15,050 nt of DNA from Holosporaceae bacterium 'Namur' (lineage in GTDB: Bacteria > Pseudomonadota > Alphaproteobacteria > Rickettsiales > Midichloriaceae), in NCBI GenBank assembly GCA_014116815.1, contig JACGYV010000031.1, forward strand, positions 1 through 15,050, read 5' to 3'. This document shows positions 7,740 through 15,043 of this stretch, one piece after another (the stretch's first letter is position 1; every line of letters begins with the position of its first letter). A model generated the notes under the pieces. The model was not told where the DNA came from. It worked only from the letters and a program-made list of their open reading frames with translations, and did no database searches. The translations under genes and the position numbers were made by a program.

Positions 7740-8945
7740 ATGGCAGAATTAACTACGGAAGATAAAAAGGCACAGGCCATAAGAGCATTGGATATAATTA
7801 AATCCTTAATGAAGAGGGGAGTTGGTGATCCTACATTGTTACTCAAATCTGCATTAAATATTATTGAAGGTAGCGGACTTGGGTTGGAATATACCGATGA
7901 ACTCTTTTTTGCTTTTTATGAAGGGATGAAAATTTATCAGGTTATACAATCTATAAAAGATGCTGCCTTAACAAATGATGTCGAGCACTTGAACACAATT
8001 AAGGATGAAATTAAGGAAGAGCTCAAGCAATTTAAGATAAAATATGCTCAAACTTACATTAATGCCGGGTTAATTGATGAAATTATTAAAGATCCTAATT
8101 CTAAGGAAGCTAAAAAATTTGGCGCCCAATTAATAGAAAGTTATAAAAATACAGCAGAGAGCAAAGAAAGAATTTCTAAAGCCGATGAAGACATAGGAAA
8201 ACTTGAGGCGAAGAAGAATAATCTTAATGAAAAGCTTCAGAAACTGGAAAAGCACCCGCATCATCATCTTCCAAATATAGTAAAATTAATTTCAAAGATT
8301 AAAAATGAAATATTCCATCTTACACATGAAATAGAGGAAGCTAAAACAAATATTGATAAAGATAGAAAAGGTTTAAATGCTTTTGAACAGACAAAAGAAA
8401 GAATGGGAAAAAATTATACAGAAGAAGATTTCTTAAATTCTTTTCTTGGAGAGATATTAATAATAGATAATCAAGAAAAAAATGAAGGGCTTAAAAAGCA
8501 AATAAATAATATTGAATCTAGTCAGCATTTAATTGCTATGCAATTAAATAAGTCATCTTATAATAATGAAATAAGAAATGAAGCTATAAAAGTTGATCCA
8601 CGATTAAGTGAGCAGATAGAACTTCATAAACTGGGCAAAGAACTGAACATTCAAGATATTGAAAGTAATTTATTAAAAGCTTACCAGCAATCAAACTCAG
8701 ATATATCAAAAGAAAATATTAATAAAAAGACTCAGCCAGTTGATAAAAAAATGGTAACCAAGGAATCTCAAGCAGATGAGCAAATTAAATTGGAAAAAAT
8801 TAATAAAGGAGATTTAGAGGAAGCACAAAATATCATTTCAAAATTTCATAATCCTAATAAGACAACTCATAATAAAGATAATACTTTTACATCCAAAGAA
8901 GAGGAAAGAAGAAACAAAGGAGAAAATAGCAATTTAAAGAGATAA
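7740..8945 (+). CDS. Coiled-coil protein of unknown family (401 aa)
   Basis: I do not recognise this protein. It is 401 aa, almost wholly helical by composition, very rich in Lys, Glu and Asn, and has neither signal peptide nor membrane helix. Residues 1-135 look globular (a hydrophobic core such as YTDELFFAFYEGMKIYQVIQ at 51-70). Coiled coil is likely at about 137-172 and 183-222, broken by a histidine cluster HPHHHLP (172-178) that could be a turn or metal site. From about 315 the protein is polar and probably disordered; its last 30 residues are dominated by Lys, Arg, Glu and Asn, a composition reported for several type IV secretion substrates. AGGGG stands about 9 nt before the ATG, a good ribosome site and a firm start. 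It lies between ankyrin genes in the same direction, separated by 202 bp upstream and 162 bp downstream, so it probably has its own promoter. Effector function is inference from context only. Confidence 0.8.
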   Translation: MAELTTEDKKAQAIRALDIIKSLMKRGVGDPTLLLKSALNIIEGSGLGLEYTDELFFAFYEGMKIYQVIQSIKDAALTNDVEHLNTIKDEIKEELKQFKIKYAQTYINAGLIDEIIKDPNSKEAKKFGAQLIESYKNTAESKERISKADEDIGKLEAKKNNLNEKLQKLEKHPHHHLPNIVKLISKIKNEIFHLTHEIEEAKTNIDKDRKGLNAFEQTKERMGKNYTEEDFLNSFLGEILIIDNQEKNEGLKKQINNIESSQHLIAMQLNKSSYNNEIRNEAIKVDPRLSEQIELHKLGKELNIQDIESNLLKAYQQSNSDISKENINKKTQPVDKKMVTKESQADEQIKLEKINKGDLEEAQNIISKFHNPNKTTHNKDNTFTSKEEERRNKGENSNLKR

Positions 8946-9107
8946 TATAGTATTATCATACAATTAATTAAATTTAATAAATTTATTGAGCTAGTACTTC
9001 CTTTTTGTATTATTAAATTGTATAATTTGTAATAATAGTATTGTTAATAAATATTTATATTAATTAAACTATAATAATTTAAGCAACTATATAATTGGAG
9101 AACCCCA

Positions 9108-9755
9108 ATGAAAAATGAAATACATCAATCTATGAAAGATAGTAGCATAAAAAATGCTTTAAATATTTTAAACAATACTAGAAATGTTTATAGCATCATC
9201 AATTCAAAAGATGAGCATGGTATGACACCACTGCATATTTTTGCATTATATCACTGCTTTTTAAAAATAGAAGAATTAGAAGTAGCAAATCTTTTATTAG
9301 AAAAAGGATCAGATATAAATGCAGTTGATAATATAGGTTGTACTTCATTGCATTTTGGAGTAACTAAATTTACTAATATGCTAGATTTAGCAAGACAGGC
9401 ATTAATTGATAATAAATTTCAGAATCCAGAATTAATAGTTTTACAAAGGTGTGCACCATTTTTGGGGTGGCTTATTGATAACGGTGCAAGGACTGATATA
9501 CGCAGTAAGCAAAACGTGGCTGCTTTAGAAGTATTGAACTACTATCTTCCAGAAAACGCGAAAGTAAATGAAGAATATTTAGTAGATGCTTATAAAAATT
9601 GGGCTAAGAATAATATTATGCAACAACAAGCAGATACTCAAGAGTCAAAAAATTTGCCTAAGTACGTATATGATAACCACCAAAACTCACATGCTAAGCG
9701 TTTACAAAATCGTGAATCACAAGAAGAGAAAAAAGGCTGTTGTATAATGATGTAA
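9108..9755 (+). CDS. Short ankyrin protein ending in a CaaX prenylation box
   Basis: A 215-aa soluble protein. Recognisable ankyrin units are at about 36-72 (HGMTPLHIFALYHC... LLLEKGSDINAVDN) and 76-132 (GCTSLHFGV... then WLIDNGARTDI), with an insertion of about 20 residues in the second. Residues 150-200 are a polar tail. The protein ends EEKKGCCIMM: C212-I-M-M is a CaaX box, Met at the last place is favoured by eukaryotic farnesyltransferase, the preceding Cys211 is a possible palmitoylation site, and lysines 208-209 give basic charge as in Ras-type tails. Bacteria lack CaaX transferases, so this motif would work only inside a host cell. The known precedent is Legionella AnkB, an ankyrin effector with a farnesylated CaaX tail. 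GGAG lies 8 nt before the ATG and supports this start; TATAAT at 9021-9026 may be the promoter -10. Gene and motif are seen directly; lipidation and secretion are inferred. Confidence 0.88.
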   Translation: MKNEIHQSMKDSSIKNALNILNNTRNVYSIINSKDEHGMTPLHIFALYHCFLKIEELEVANLLLEKGSDINAVDNIGCTSLHFGVTKFTNMLDLARQALIDNKFQNPELIVLQRCAPFLGWLIDNGARTDIRSKQNVAALEVLNYYLPENAKVNEEYLVDAYKNWAKNNIMQQQADTQESKNLPKYVYDNHQNSHAKRLQNRESQEEKKGCCIMM

Positions 9756-9776
9756 TTTAATCATAAATTAAAGACA

Positions 9777-9848
9777 GAAAGGAATTAGGTAAAAATTTAA
9801 AAAAGAGTAAGATTACCTATAAAAAACTAAGCTTATCTAATTCCTTTC
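9777..9848. repeat. 72-bp inverted repeat with 16-bp arms downstream of the CaaX gene
   Basis: GAAAGGAATTAGGTAA at 9777-9792 pairs with TTATCTAATTCCTTTC at 9833-9848 over 16 positions with one G-U pair, enclosing a 40-nt AT-rich loop. A competing pairing exists inside: AGGTAA (9787-9792) with TTACCT (9823-9828). It starts 22 nt after the stop of the CaaX gene. No T-run follows the right arm, so it is not a classical intrinsic terminator; it could protect the mRNA 3' end, terminate weakly, or be a small mobile inverted-repeat element. No target duplication is visible. Confidence 0.5.
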
Positions 9849-9977
9849 CATTTAGTATATCTTGACAAAATAAAGTTTTTCTATTCAAACAGTAGATTTA
9901 ATTCATAGAATATTTCTTTAGCTGTTGGAATTAGTAAAGCATAAGTATTTGTTATTAATTTATTAATAAAATGTATG

Positions 9978-10006
9978 TTGTCAAATTATTGAATATTACT
10001 TATTGT
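9978..10006 (+). promoter_or_regulatory. Candidate sigma70 promoter of the 51-aa gene
   Basis: TTGTCA (9978-9983) and TATTGT (10001-10006) are separated by 17 bp, matching the consensus at 5 and 4 of 6 positions. Transcription would start near 10013, just before a Shine-Dalgarno at 10027-10030 and the ATG at 10038. Confidence 0.45.
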
Positions 10007-10037
10007 ATCCTAAACTAAATAAATATAAGGCTAATAA

Positions 10038-10193
10038 ATGTCTGTTTTAAAAAAGGTTTTTACTTTAGGTGCTATAGCAATGACTATATGTGCTTTCTCA
10101 GATATCAAGACTACTAAAAAGACTTATGTGGCTGAAAACATTGGTCAATCATTATTTGATAATAATATTCAATTTTGCTCCAAAGATAAATAA
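10038..10193 (+). CDS. Small protein with signal-peptide-like N-terminus (51 aa)
   Basis: A 51-codon frame: the N-terminus MSVLKKVFTLGAIAMTICAF has two lysines followed by a hydrophobic core, as in Sec signal peptides. The rest (about residues 21-51) is polar, with KTTKK at 24-28 and a single cysteine near the end (Cys47). AAGG at 10027-10030 is 7 nt before the ATG and a good promoter lies upstream, so expression is well supported for so short a gene. MTIC at 15-18 is a poor lipobox, so cleavage near residue 20 or retention as a membrane peptide is more likely than lipoprotein processing. The mature part would have only some 30 residues. I recognise no family. It precedes the symporter-kinase gene by 187 bp, which has its own candidate promoter. 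Confidence 0.55.
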   Translation: MSVLKKVFTLGAIAMTICAFSDIKTTKKTYVAENIGQSLFDNNIQFCSKDK

Positions 10194-10278
10194 AAAATTT
10201 AATGCTTAATTAAAATTAAATTTTCAACCTATATATTATCAACAAACTAAATGCTTTTAGATATTTCTACATTCTGAT

Positions 10279-10307
10279 TTGAGCAATATATTACATTTAT
10301 ATAAAAT
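10279..10307 (+). promoter_or_regulatory. Candidate sigma70 promoter of the symporter-kinase gene
   Basis: TTGAGC (10279-10284) and TAAAAT (10302-10307) are spaced by 17 bp, matching the consensus at 4 and 5 of 6 positions. The start codon lies 74 bp farther on. AT-rich DNA yields such matches by chance, so confidence is moderate. Confidence 0.4.
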
Positions 10308-10380
10308 ATTTAAATAATTCTTTACTTAAATCTAAGTTATAGTTTATAATTTAATAAATTTTTAATAATAGTGAAAATTT

Positions 10381-13128
10381 ATGTCAGATCTAAGTTTAAT
10401 TGATTTATTTATTGTATTAATTTTTCTAAGCACGTGTCTTGTTATTGGAATATATAAAACTACAAAAATCCAAACTATTAAAGAATTTGCTCTAGGCTAC
10501 AAAAATATTTCGGTTACAACCTTGGTTTGTATTATATTTGCATCCTCTATAGGTGCAGGAAGTACTATTGGGGTAACAGGCAAAATTTATGAACTAGGGG
10601 CAATATTTGTTGTTAGACAGCTATTACTACCTATATATTGGTTAGTTACTATTAAAGTTATTGCTCGCAATATAGGACAATTTAATAATAGTTTGTCTTT
10701 AGGGGAAATTATTTATAAGCTCTATGGTAGCCTTGGTAGGTGGGTGGTGGTTTTATCATCAACAATAACTAGTTTAGGTACTATAGCGGCTCAAGCTTTA
10801 GCATTAGGCTTTGTGTTTAAATATTTTTTAGGTATCGAGACTGGTTTTGGTATTATTATAGGTTACGGCGTTATAGCAATATATTCTTCTTTAGGAGGCA
10901 TTAGAGCAGTTATACATACTGAGATTTTTAAGTTTGCTATTTTCTTTTTCATTATTCCTATTTCATACATAATAGTTTTTGCAAGTACTGGAGGTATTGA
11001 AAATTTGCTTCCTTACCTACCTGAATCACATATACACATAAAGCTAACAAATGAGAATATAAGTTTACTTTCTAGCTTTGCACTATATTCATTGCTGCCT
11101 GGAGTAAGCCCAGCTTTTATCCAAAGGTGTTTAATAGCTAGGGATGTGAGGAAGTTGGAAAGGGCATTAAAGATGATAGCACTAATCTCCTTACCTTTCT
11201 CGGCAGCTCTCTGCCTAATCGCATATAAAATGAGAGTTGACTTTCCTAACATTGAACCTAATACAGCTTTACTTCAATTTATAAATATTCTTCCTATTTT
11301 TTTAAAAGGTATAATGATTGCGGGGTTAATGGCTATTATTATGTCTATGGCTGAAGCGGAAATTAATGCAAGTAGTATTATTTTAGTTAACGATTTGTTA
11401 AAAGTAATATACCCTGATATGGGTAATACTCAGCAACTTGGTGCTCTTAGATTGATTACTATAATTTTATCTATTTCTTCTTTAGCTATTATTAATTTAA
11501 GTAATGATATCTTGAACTTAGTATGGTTAGTTGCTAATTTCTGGGAACCTATTATTTTAGTGCCTACATTAGCAGGATTTTTAGGTTTTAAAACTAATAC
11601 TAAATCATTTTTAGCAAGCATAATTAGTGCTATGGCATTTACCTTTATTGGTAGATATATTGCCGGAGAATTTGCTATTACAAGTATAAGTTTAGGAGAT
11701 ATTGGGAGTGCAATCGGCTTATTTGGTATGCATTATTACCAAATACTAAAGGGAGAAATTAAAACTAATGAGGAACAAAGTATTCAGAAATTAATTCTAG
11801 ATAAAGTTAAACATATATTTTGCTTGCCTATAGATAGGTATCAGTTTTTTAAAAATGCGCTTAATTTATTTAAAGAGAATCCAGGGCATCATAAACTTGA
11901 AATTAGAAAATTTTGCACTTTTACTCTTTCGTACTACTTTGCATATAGTTTTGCTCTTACCTCAAATCCTGACCATTTAGTTTTTGCATATCTTATTACT
12001 CTTGCTTATTTCTTTTGTATGCTCCTACTCTTTAGAGAATATTTATTTAATAAAAATTTTCTTAATAAATATTTACATTATTACTGGTATTTTTTGCTAA
12101 CTTTCTGCTTACCTTTTGTTTCCAGTTATATGTTGTTTGTAAGCTTTGGTGATGATTTTTGGATTATAAACGGTATATTATCTGCTTTTTCACTTTATCT
12201 ATTCGTTGATGCAAGAAAGTTTTTAATATTATATTCTATTGGAACTGTTTGTGGTCTTATATTATTTATACAAACTGGGCATAGTATAGAGTCATTTCAA
12301 GAAATCACCACAGCAAGTAGCATTGCATATATTTATCTATTTTTCTTATTCGCCACCTTATTTTTCCTACGTAAACGTGAGAAAGAGCAAGAAGAGAGAG
12401 TGGAAACCATGCATATGTTCGGTGGTGCTATGGCACATGAGGTAAAAAGTCCATTGGCTACTATAGATATGTATGCAGGGCACTTGGGCTCATTACTGGA
12501 AGAAGCAACTAATAATAAACAAAAACAAGGAGACTTTTATTTTTTTAAAATTAAAGAAACCGAATTTGAAATGATTTTAGATGCCGGCAAGACATTGAAA
12601 AAAATAAGTTCCCATGGAATTACCACCGTTGATACTTTACTAGCTTCAATGAAGAGTTCTGTAATTTCCGATGATAAAAAAGAATTGTTTATGGAAGAGT
12701 TTATAGATTTGGCAATATCTGAATATGAGCTTTTGAAGCAAAAACAAGATGGTATAAAAGCTATAATCATAGATAACTTCCAATTTTATGGGTCTATGTA
12801 TTTCATGAAGCAAATGTTATTCAACCTTCTTAACAACTCATATAAATATGGTGGCAAGAACGTAAAAATAAATATAAGAGTAGAAAATAATAAGCTATAC
12901 TTCAGGGATGACGGCAAAGGTATAGCAGAAGAAGATATACCTTATATATTTGATAAGTTCTATACTAAGAGTAAAAGCGGGACGGGTATCGGGCTTGCTT
13001 TCTGCAAAATGGTAATGCAGGACTTAGGAGGATATATTGAGTGTAAGTCAAGGTTAGGCAAATATACAGAATTCATTTTAACTTTTCCTAAGCTTAAGAA
13101 GAAAAGAAAGTTAGCTAGGAAGCAGTAA
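10381..13128 (+). CDS. Sodium/solute symporter-histidine kinase fusion (915 aa)
   Basis: Residues 1-455 are a sodium:solute symporter (SSF/SLC5) domain with about 12-13 membrane helices; the family signature is seen at GGIRAVIHTEIFKF (172-185), with Glu181 where Asp is usual. Residues 510-663 form a second membrane module of about six helices. A cytoplasmic histidine kinase follows from about 664: H-box FGGAMAHEVKSPL (680-692) with phospho-acceptor His686, N-box NLLNNSYKY (815-823), G1 box DDGKGI (843-848), F-box IFDKFYTK (856-863) and G2 box GTGIGLAF (867-874). All ATP-binding boxes are intact. There is no PAS and no receiver domain. The layout recalls CbrA (SLC5 plus kinase), but CbrA has STAC and PAS parts instead of the six-helix module, which is more like CqsS/LqsS sensors. 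The protein should sense or import a solute and phosphorylate a response regulator; none is encoded nearby. The basic C-terminus (KLKKKRKLARK) is notable. No Shine-Dalgarno before the ATG. Confidence 0.9.
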   Translation: MSDLSLIDLFIVLIFLSTCLVIGIYKTTKIQTIKEFALGYKNISVTTLVCIIFASSIGAGSTIGVTGKIYELGAIFVVRQLLLPIYWLVTIKVIARNIGQFNNSLSLGEIIYKLYGSLGRWVVVLSSTITSLGTIAAQALALGFVFKYFLGIETGFGIIIGYGVIAIYSSLGGIRAVIHTEIFKFAIFFFIIPISYIIVFASTGGIENLLPYLPESHIHIKLTNENISLLSSFALYSLLPGVSPAFIQRCLIARDVRKLERALKMIALISLPFSAALCLIAYKMRVDFPNIEPNTALLQFINILPIFLKGIMIAGLMAIIMSMAEAEINASSIILVNDLLKVIYPDMGNTQQLGALRLITIILSISSLAIINLSNDILNLVWLVANFWEPIILVPTLAGFLGFKTNTKSFLASIISAMAFTFIGRYIAGEFAITSISLGDIGSAIGLFGMHYYQILKGEIKTNEEQSIQKLILDKVKHIFCLPIDRYQFFKNALNLFKENPGHHKLEIRKFCTFTLSYYFAYSFALTSNPDHLVFAYLITLAYFFCMLLLFREYLFNKNFLNKYLHYYWYFLLTFCLPFVSSYMLFVSFGDDFWIINGILSAFSLYLFVDARKFLILYSIGTVCGLILFIQTGHSIESFQEITTASSIAYIYLFFLFATLFFLRKREKEQEERVETMHMFGGAMAHEVKSPLATIDMYAGHLGSLLEEATNNKQKQGDFYFFKIKETEFEMILDAGKTLKKISSHGITTVDTLLASMKSSVISDDKKELFMEEFIDLAISEYELLKQKQDGIKAIIIDNFQFYGSMYFMKQMLFNLLNNSYKYGGKNVKINIRVENNKLYFRDDGKGIAEEDIPYIFDKFYTKSKSGTGIGLAFCKMVMQDLGGYIECKSRLGKYTEFILTFPKLKKKRKLARKQ

Positions 13129-13198
13129 GCTTTATAATTACATAATTATTAAGATCAATATTATTGCATTACTTATTCTTCTCGGGCGCTTTAGGTGC

Positions 13199-13531
13199 TT
13201 ATTCGGGAGTTACATGGCCTGCTATATTTCCTTCTAAGTCATAGCGTGGAGCACCTTCAATAAGGGCAGCCATATATTTTTTAGCATGGCAGTATTTCCT
13301 AAGGAAATGCTTAATAGTATTACTGCTCAGAGTAGTTTTTTCTTTTAAGTCTTTATGTATGCCAACCTTCAATATTTTAGAATTCTTATCATTAAAAGTA
13401 TTAGGGAATTGAGTACTTAGAAGTTGTAGAGTTTTATTATATTCCTCTTTAGAAAAAGAGCTTTTAGGTTTTGTAGCTTTATTGTCTGTCAAGTTTGAAG
13501 TATCTGAATTTGGATGATTAGTTTCAGGCAT
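13199..13531 (-). CDS. ProQ/FinO-domain RNA-binding protein, minimal form (110 aa)
   Basis: Residues 1-25 are a polar, probably disordered leader; 26-107 match the ProQ/FinO domain, which binds structured sRNAs and mRNA 3' hairpins. Matches to E. coli ProQ include LLSTQFPNTF (37-46), LKVGIHKDL (54-62), the LSSNTIKHFLRKYC helix (68-81) and the GAPRYDLEGNIAG segment (93-105) corresponding to GATRVDLDGN. There is no ProQ-type linker or Tudor domain, so it resembles the minimal single-domain family members. Soon after the TAA, the same frame continues for nine more sense codons (APKAPEKNK) before the next stop, hinting at an ancestral tail lost by one GAA-to-TAA change. The gene converges on the symporter-kinase gene, 70 bp away. 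A promoter is likely at 13565-13593; no clear Shine-Dalgarno is visible. Likely role: RNA chaperone in post-transcriptional control. Confidence 0.87.
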   Translation of the reverse strand: MPETNHPNSDTSNLTDNKATKPKSSFSKEEYNKTLQLLSTQFPNTFNDKNSKILKVGIHKDLKEKTTLSSNTIKHFLRKYCHAKKYMAALIEGAPRYDLEGNIAGHVTPE

Positions 13532-13564
13532 ATAATAAAAGTAAAGGTTTATAGTATATTATAT

Positions 13565-13593
13565 AATATATAAGTAGGCAAAAGTATAAACAA
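13565..13593 (-). promoter_or_regulatory. Candidate promoter of the ProQ/FinO gene
   Basis: On the minus strand TTGTTT (13593-13588) and TATATT (13570-13565) are separated by 17 bp; the -10 matches the consensus at 5 of 6 positions, the -35 at 3. The start codon follows 33 nt after the -10. Surrounding DNA is nearly pure A/T, so alternatives exist. Confidence 0.35.
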
Positions 13594-13812
13594 TAAATCT
13601 AAACAATTTAATTAAATAATAAAGTAATAAAAAAGCTAACTATGGGTTCAATCACAAATAATCATATTATGCTTACAACCTCTATAAAAACTACTAGTAA
13701 CTAATTAAAGAATTCTATAAGAAATACAAATAAGAGCAACCAAGTTAAATAAAAATAAGAAAAGATTGCAATATAATTTGATATATACTACTTTATTAAG
13801 AACTTCTTTTTT

Positions 13813-13850
13813 GAGGCTATGGTTATAACAAAAGGCCATAGCTTTCTTTT
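13813..13850 (+). terminator. Intrinsic-terminator-like hairpin on the plus strand
   Basis: GCTATGG (13816-13822) pairs perfectly with CCATAGC (13836-13842), extendable by three G-U/A-U pairs, and is followed by TTTCTTTT (13843-13850). The T-run is on the plus strand; on the minus strand the hairpin is followed by A-rich sequence and would not work as a standard terminator for the ankyrin gene at its right. The nearest plus-strand gene ends some 690 bp upstream. Confidence 0.4.
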
Positions 13851-13978
13851 ATGGCAGTATTTAAAACAATATTTATGTTTTTAAATATTACAATATTAAA
13901 ATACTTTTCCGGTAATATAGTTGTTTGGTGCGTGATAACAGTATTTCAGTTTTACATATCTAAATAGTATGCTTTTTT

Positions 13979-15043
13979 TCAATCAAGAGTACGACCATAC
14001 TTTAATAATATTTGCATAACTTTTAAATTATTGTATCTTGCATATGACAATGGGCTTATACCATCTTTGTTAGTAGTATAAATATTAGCTCCCTTTCTTA
14101 CCAGCATCTCTACAATTTCTAAATCCCCTAGCTCAACAGCTAAATGTAAAGCTGTTTCTCCAGTAGTAGTTTGTATGTTAAGGTCAGGGTTATACTGAAG
14201 CAGTATCTTTACTAATTCAATGTTTTCCGAAGCAAGAGCAAGCATTAGTGCTGTAGCTCGCTCTTCCTCTACTTTAGCATTACAAAGATTAGGCTCATGC
14301 TCAAGCAAGGCTTTAAACACCTCTATATATCCCTCTGATATAACATATAAGAATATATAATATTCTCTTACGCTGCACCAATCAGGGGTAGTACATTTTT
14401 TTAAGAGCATTCGAACAATCACATGATGCCCATAGCAACTTGCTAAACCTAATGGTATATCTCCATCAATATTACGTAGATCAACCGAAGCATTATAACT
14501 TAGTAATTCTTTAACAATCTCTATATTTCCATTCATAGAAGCATAATGCAATGCAGTATTCATTTGAGCATTTTTTATATCCGTACGGGCTCCTTTTTTT
14601 AACAACAAATTCACAATCTTTATATTGCCTTCCATAGCTGCCAGTATTAAAGGAGTGTTATTATCTTGGTCATAAATATTTACCTCCGCTCCACTCTCTA
14701 TCAATATTTTAGCAATATTAAAATGTTTCCAAGTAATAGCCTGTGGCAAAGGTGCCCACCCTGAGTGATCTTTTATATTAGTATCAGCACCATGATCCAG
14801 CAAGATCTTAACTATATCTTTATATCCCCAAAAAGCTGCAGTAACTAACGGAACACAATAGTCATAATACACATTAGGATTGGCATCATACTTTAAAAGT
14901 AAATTTACTAAATCTATACGGTCAATTTTTACCGCATGATACAGAGCACCAAAGGGGTTAGGATCAGCCCCTATTTCAAGAAAATATTTAGCTAAATCTA
15001 TATTTCTATATTCTACTGCCTTAGTCAGTAAGCTATCTATCAT
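13979..15043 (-). CDS. Ankyrin-repeat protein (354 aa, possibly longer)
   Basis: A protein built almost only of ankyrin repeats: about 11 units of 33 residues run from the first to the last residue, e.g. NTALHYASMNGNIEIVKELL (about 165-184) and ETALHLAVELGDLEIVEMLV (about 298-317). Units 7 and 8 (about 198-264), with KKCTTPDWCSVREYY, depart most from consensus. There is no signal peptide, membrane helix or separate terminal domain, and no CaaX box (ends GRTLD). The ATG at 15043 is preceded by TAAAGGA, whose AAAGGA abuts the start codon and is too near for a good ribosome site. The frame is still open at the window edge, and since the first repeat is already complete at residue 2, the true start may lie beyond 15050, possibly with an N-terminal domain as in the other large ankyrin proteins. 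Function: protein binding; host target unknown. Confidence 0.88.
   Translation of the reverse strand: MIDSLLTKAVEYRNIDLAKYFLEIGADPNPFGALYHAVKIDRIDLVNLLLKYDANPNVYYDYCVPLVTAAFWGYKDIVKILLDHGADTNIKDHSGWAPLPQAITWKHFNIAKILIESGAEVNIYDQDNNTPLILAAMEGNIKIVNLLLKKGARTDIKNAQMNTALHYASMNGNIEIVKELLSYNASVDLRNIDGDIPLGLASCYGHHVIVRMLLKKCTTPDWCSVREYYIFLYVISEGYIEVFKALLEHEPNLCNAKVEEERATALMLALASENIELVKILLQYNPDLNIQTTTGETALHLAVELGDLEIVEMLVRKGANIYTTNKDGISPLSYARYNNLKVMQILLKYGRTLD

Larger units (their letters stand above)
13532..13978. other. Non-coding gap between two minus-strand genes
   Basis: No gene is seen in these 447 bp on either strand. The right half holds a terminator-like hairpin oriented for the plus strand (13813-13850). 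The left end holds the likely ProQ/FinO promoter. A GGGTTCAATC at 13644-13653 looks like a tRNA T-loop but no cloverleaf can be built around it. Confidence 0.5.

Noticed and set aside
8946..9045. Imperfect inverted repeats (ATACAATT / AATTGTAT) before the CaaX gene
   Set aside because: Composed almost only of A and T with many mismatches; expected by chance at this base composition.
9862..9887. TTGACA at 9862-9867 as a promoter -35
   Set aside because: The only -10-like word (TATTCA at 9882) is 14 bp away, too close, and no gene starts within 150 bp.
11013..12770. Several minus-strand frames of 60-80 codons within the symporter-kinase gene
   Set aside because: They lie fully within a gene with intact motifs across all its domains and show no motif of their own.
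13644..13653. GGGTTCAATC resembling a tRNA T-loop
   Set aside because: Flanking bases do not form a T-stem, acceptor stem or anticodon arm.
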